From Symbiodinium natans (taxonomy: Eukaryota; Sar; Dinophyceae; Suessiales; Symbiodiniaceae), in assembly GCA_905221605.1 (NCBI GenBank), contig CAJNDS010002502.1:324924-388923 (forward strand): a DNA stretch of 64,000 bases, written 5' to 3'. A program made the translations under genes and the position numbers. The notes under the pieces were generated by a model. The model was given only the letters and a program-made list of their open reading frames with translations, was not told where the DNA came from and searched no databases. This document shows, piece by piece, positions 63,441 through 64,000 of this stretch (positions within the stretch are counted from its first letter, which is position 1; every line of letters begins with the position of its first letter).

Positions 63441-64000
63441 AAACCTGAAGGGGCTCCAAAGGACTGAAGTGCTGAAGGACTACAGGGGAATCCCCAAGCT
63501 CGAACCATCCTCAGGGCTTTCTATTTTCGGAGTCATCAGGGCCGTCCTTCGCCCCGTCAGGCCCGCTCGAATCTTCACGTTGCGGTTTGGGGCAAAAGAG
63601 CTTGGGGGCACCCTTCAAGACTCTAAACCCCAACACTCCGAACCCCAAACCCGAAACCCTAAACCCTAAACTCCAAACCCCAAACCCTAAACCCTACACC
63701 CTAGGCCCCAAACCCTAAACCCTCAACCCCCCTCCTCCTCCCACTCCGGAACCCTCGCGTTGCGCCTATGGACTGGCCACAGCATCGGGAGCCGCGCCTT
63801 GCCAAGCCTTGGAGGGCTCCCTACCATGGTTTAGGGTTTAGGGTTTGGGGTTTAGGGTTTGGGGTTTCGGGTTTGGGGTTTGGGGTTCAGGGTGCTGGGG
63901 TTTGTTTGTTGTTTCTACTTTTTTGTTTTTCGCCCGTTGAATGGGAATGGGTAATTTGGGCACCCTAAACCCGAAACCCTAAACTCCAGGCCCAAACCTT

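Larger units (their letters stand above)
61782..64000. other. right-end region: repeats and weak exon candidates
   Basis: TTTAGGG 61850-61892 and 62485-62510; CCCTAAA 61978-62010 and 63300-63440; family A element at 62128; family E-related sequence at 62708. Weak exon candidates: 62614-62670 (VKPQHLTPSVSSFGWETC), 63226-63285 (MCTGLLNLKLGPGCHL), 63458-63620 (LKDYRGIPKLEPSSGLSIFG) and 63750-63830. None shows a recognisable domain or a tested join. Confidence 0.35.

Overview
The window reads as nuclear DNA of a dinoflagellate alga; I do not assign a genus. Four observations point that way. Coding exons are GC-rich at third codon positions. All recognisable genes lie on the + strand. Introns overwhelmingly begin with GC or GA rather than GT, end in AG, and are usually followed by G. 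Plant/alveolate-type telomere repeat (TTTAGGG / CCCTAAA) is present in extraordinary amount, and it sits inside introns rather than at a chromosome end. Bacterial features such as operons, ribosome binding sites and intrinsic terminators are not expected and none were seen.

Layout. 1-1.1 kb: remnants of an upstream gene or retroelement. 1.99-6.69 kb: a seven-exon gene fusing a Rieske non-haem iron oxygenase to an extended short-chain dehydrogenase/reductase (SDR); I could splice it completely with an open frame (804 codons). 6.7-9.0 kb: telomere-repeat-rich spacer with possible exons. 8.99-10.88 kb: a three-exon membrane-anchored 2-oxoglutarate/Fe(II) oxygenase, also complete. 11.7-22.9 kb: a chain of small exons with weak resemblance to glyoxalase/VOC domains; gene limits are not resolved. 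23.65-33.56 kb: a gene of at least 16 small exons with a conserved YWICAYANNQH-type domain followed by leucine-rich segments. About 34.4-55.81 kb: a very long gene encoding a Cys-rich N-terminal part, several membrane segments and a C-terminal leucine-rich-repeat (LRR) array. 57.3-61.8 kb: a gene of tiny in-phase exons of unknown function. 61.8-64 kb: possible exons only.

The most striking property is how the introns are built. In most introns that carry telomere repeat, G-strand repeat (TTTAGGG)n lies just after the 5' splice site and C-strand repeat (CCCTAAA)n just before the 3' splice site, so exons look like islands bounded by CCCTAAA on the left and TTTAGGG on the right. In several cases 14-25 bp of exon sequence is duplicated on both sides of the telomeric block, exactly at the splice junction. 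This suggests that many introns arose by insertion of telomeric DNA during break repair, with the duplicated AG|G serving as ready-made splice sites. Short inverted-repeat elements (at least four families), a 21-bp satellite arranged as a large palindrome, and long homopolymer or dinucleotide runs fill the remaining intron space.

The genes do not form an obvious pathway. The two oxygenase genes are neighbours but share no visible substrate link. Exon joins were worked out by hand from frame, splice consensus and family resemblance; no transcript data were available.
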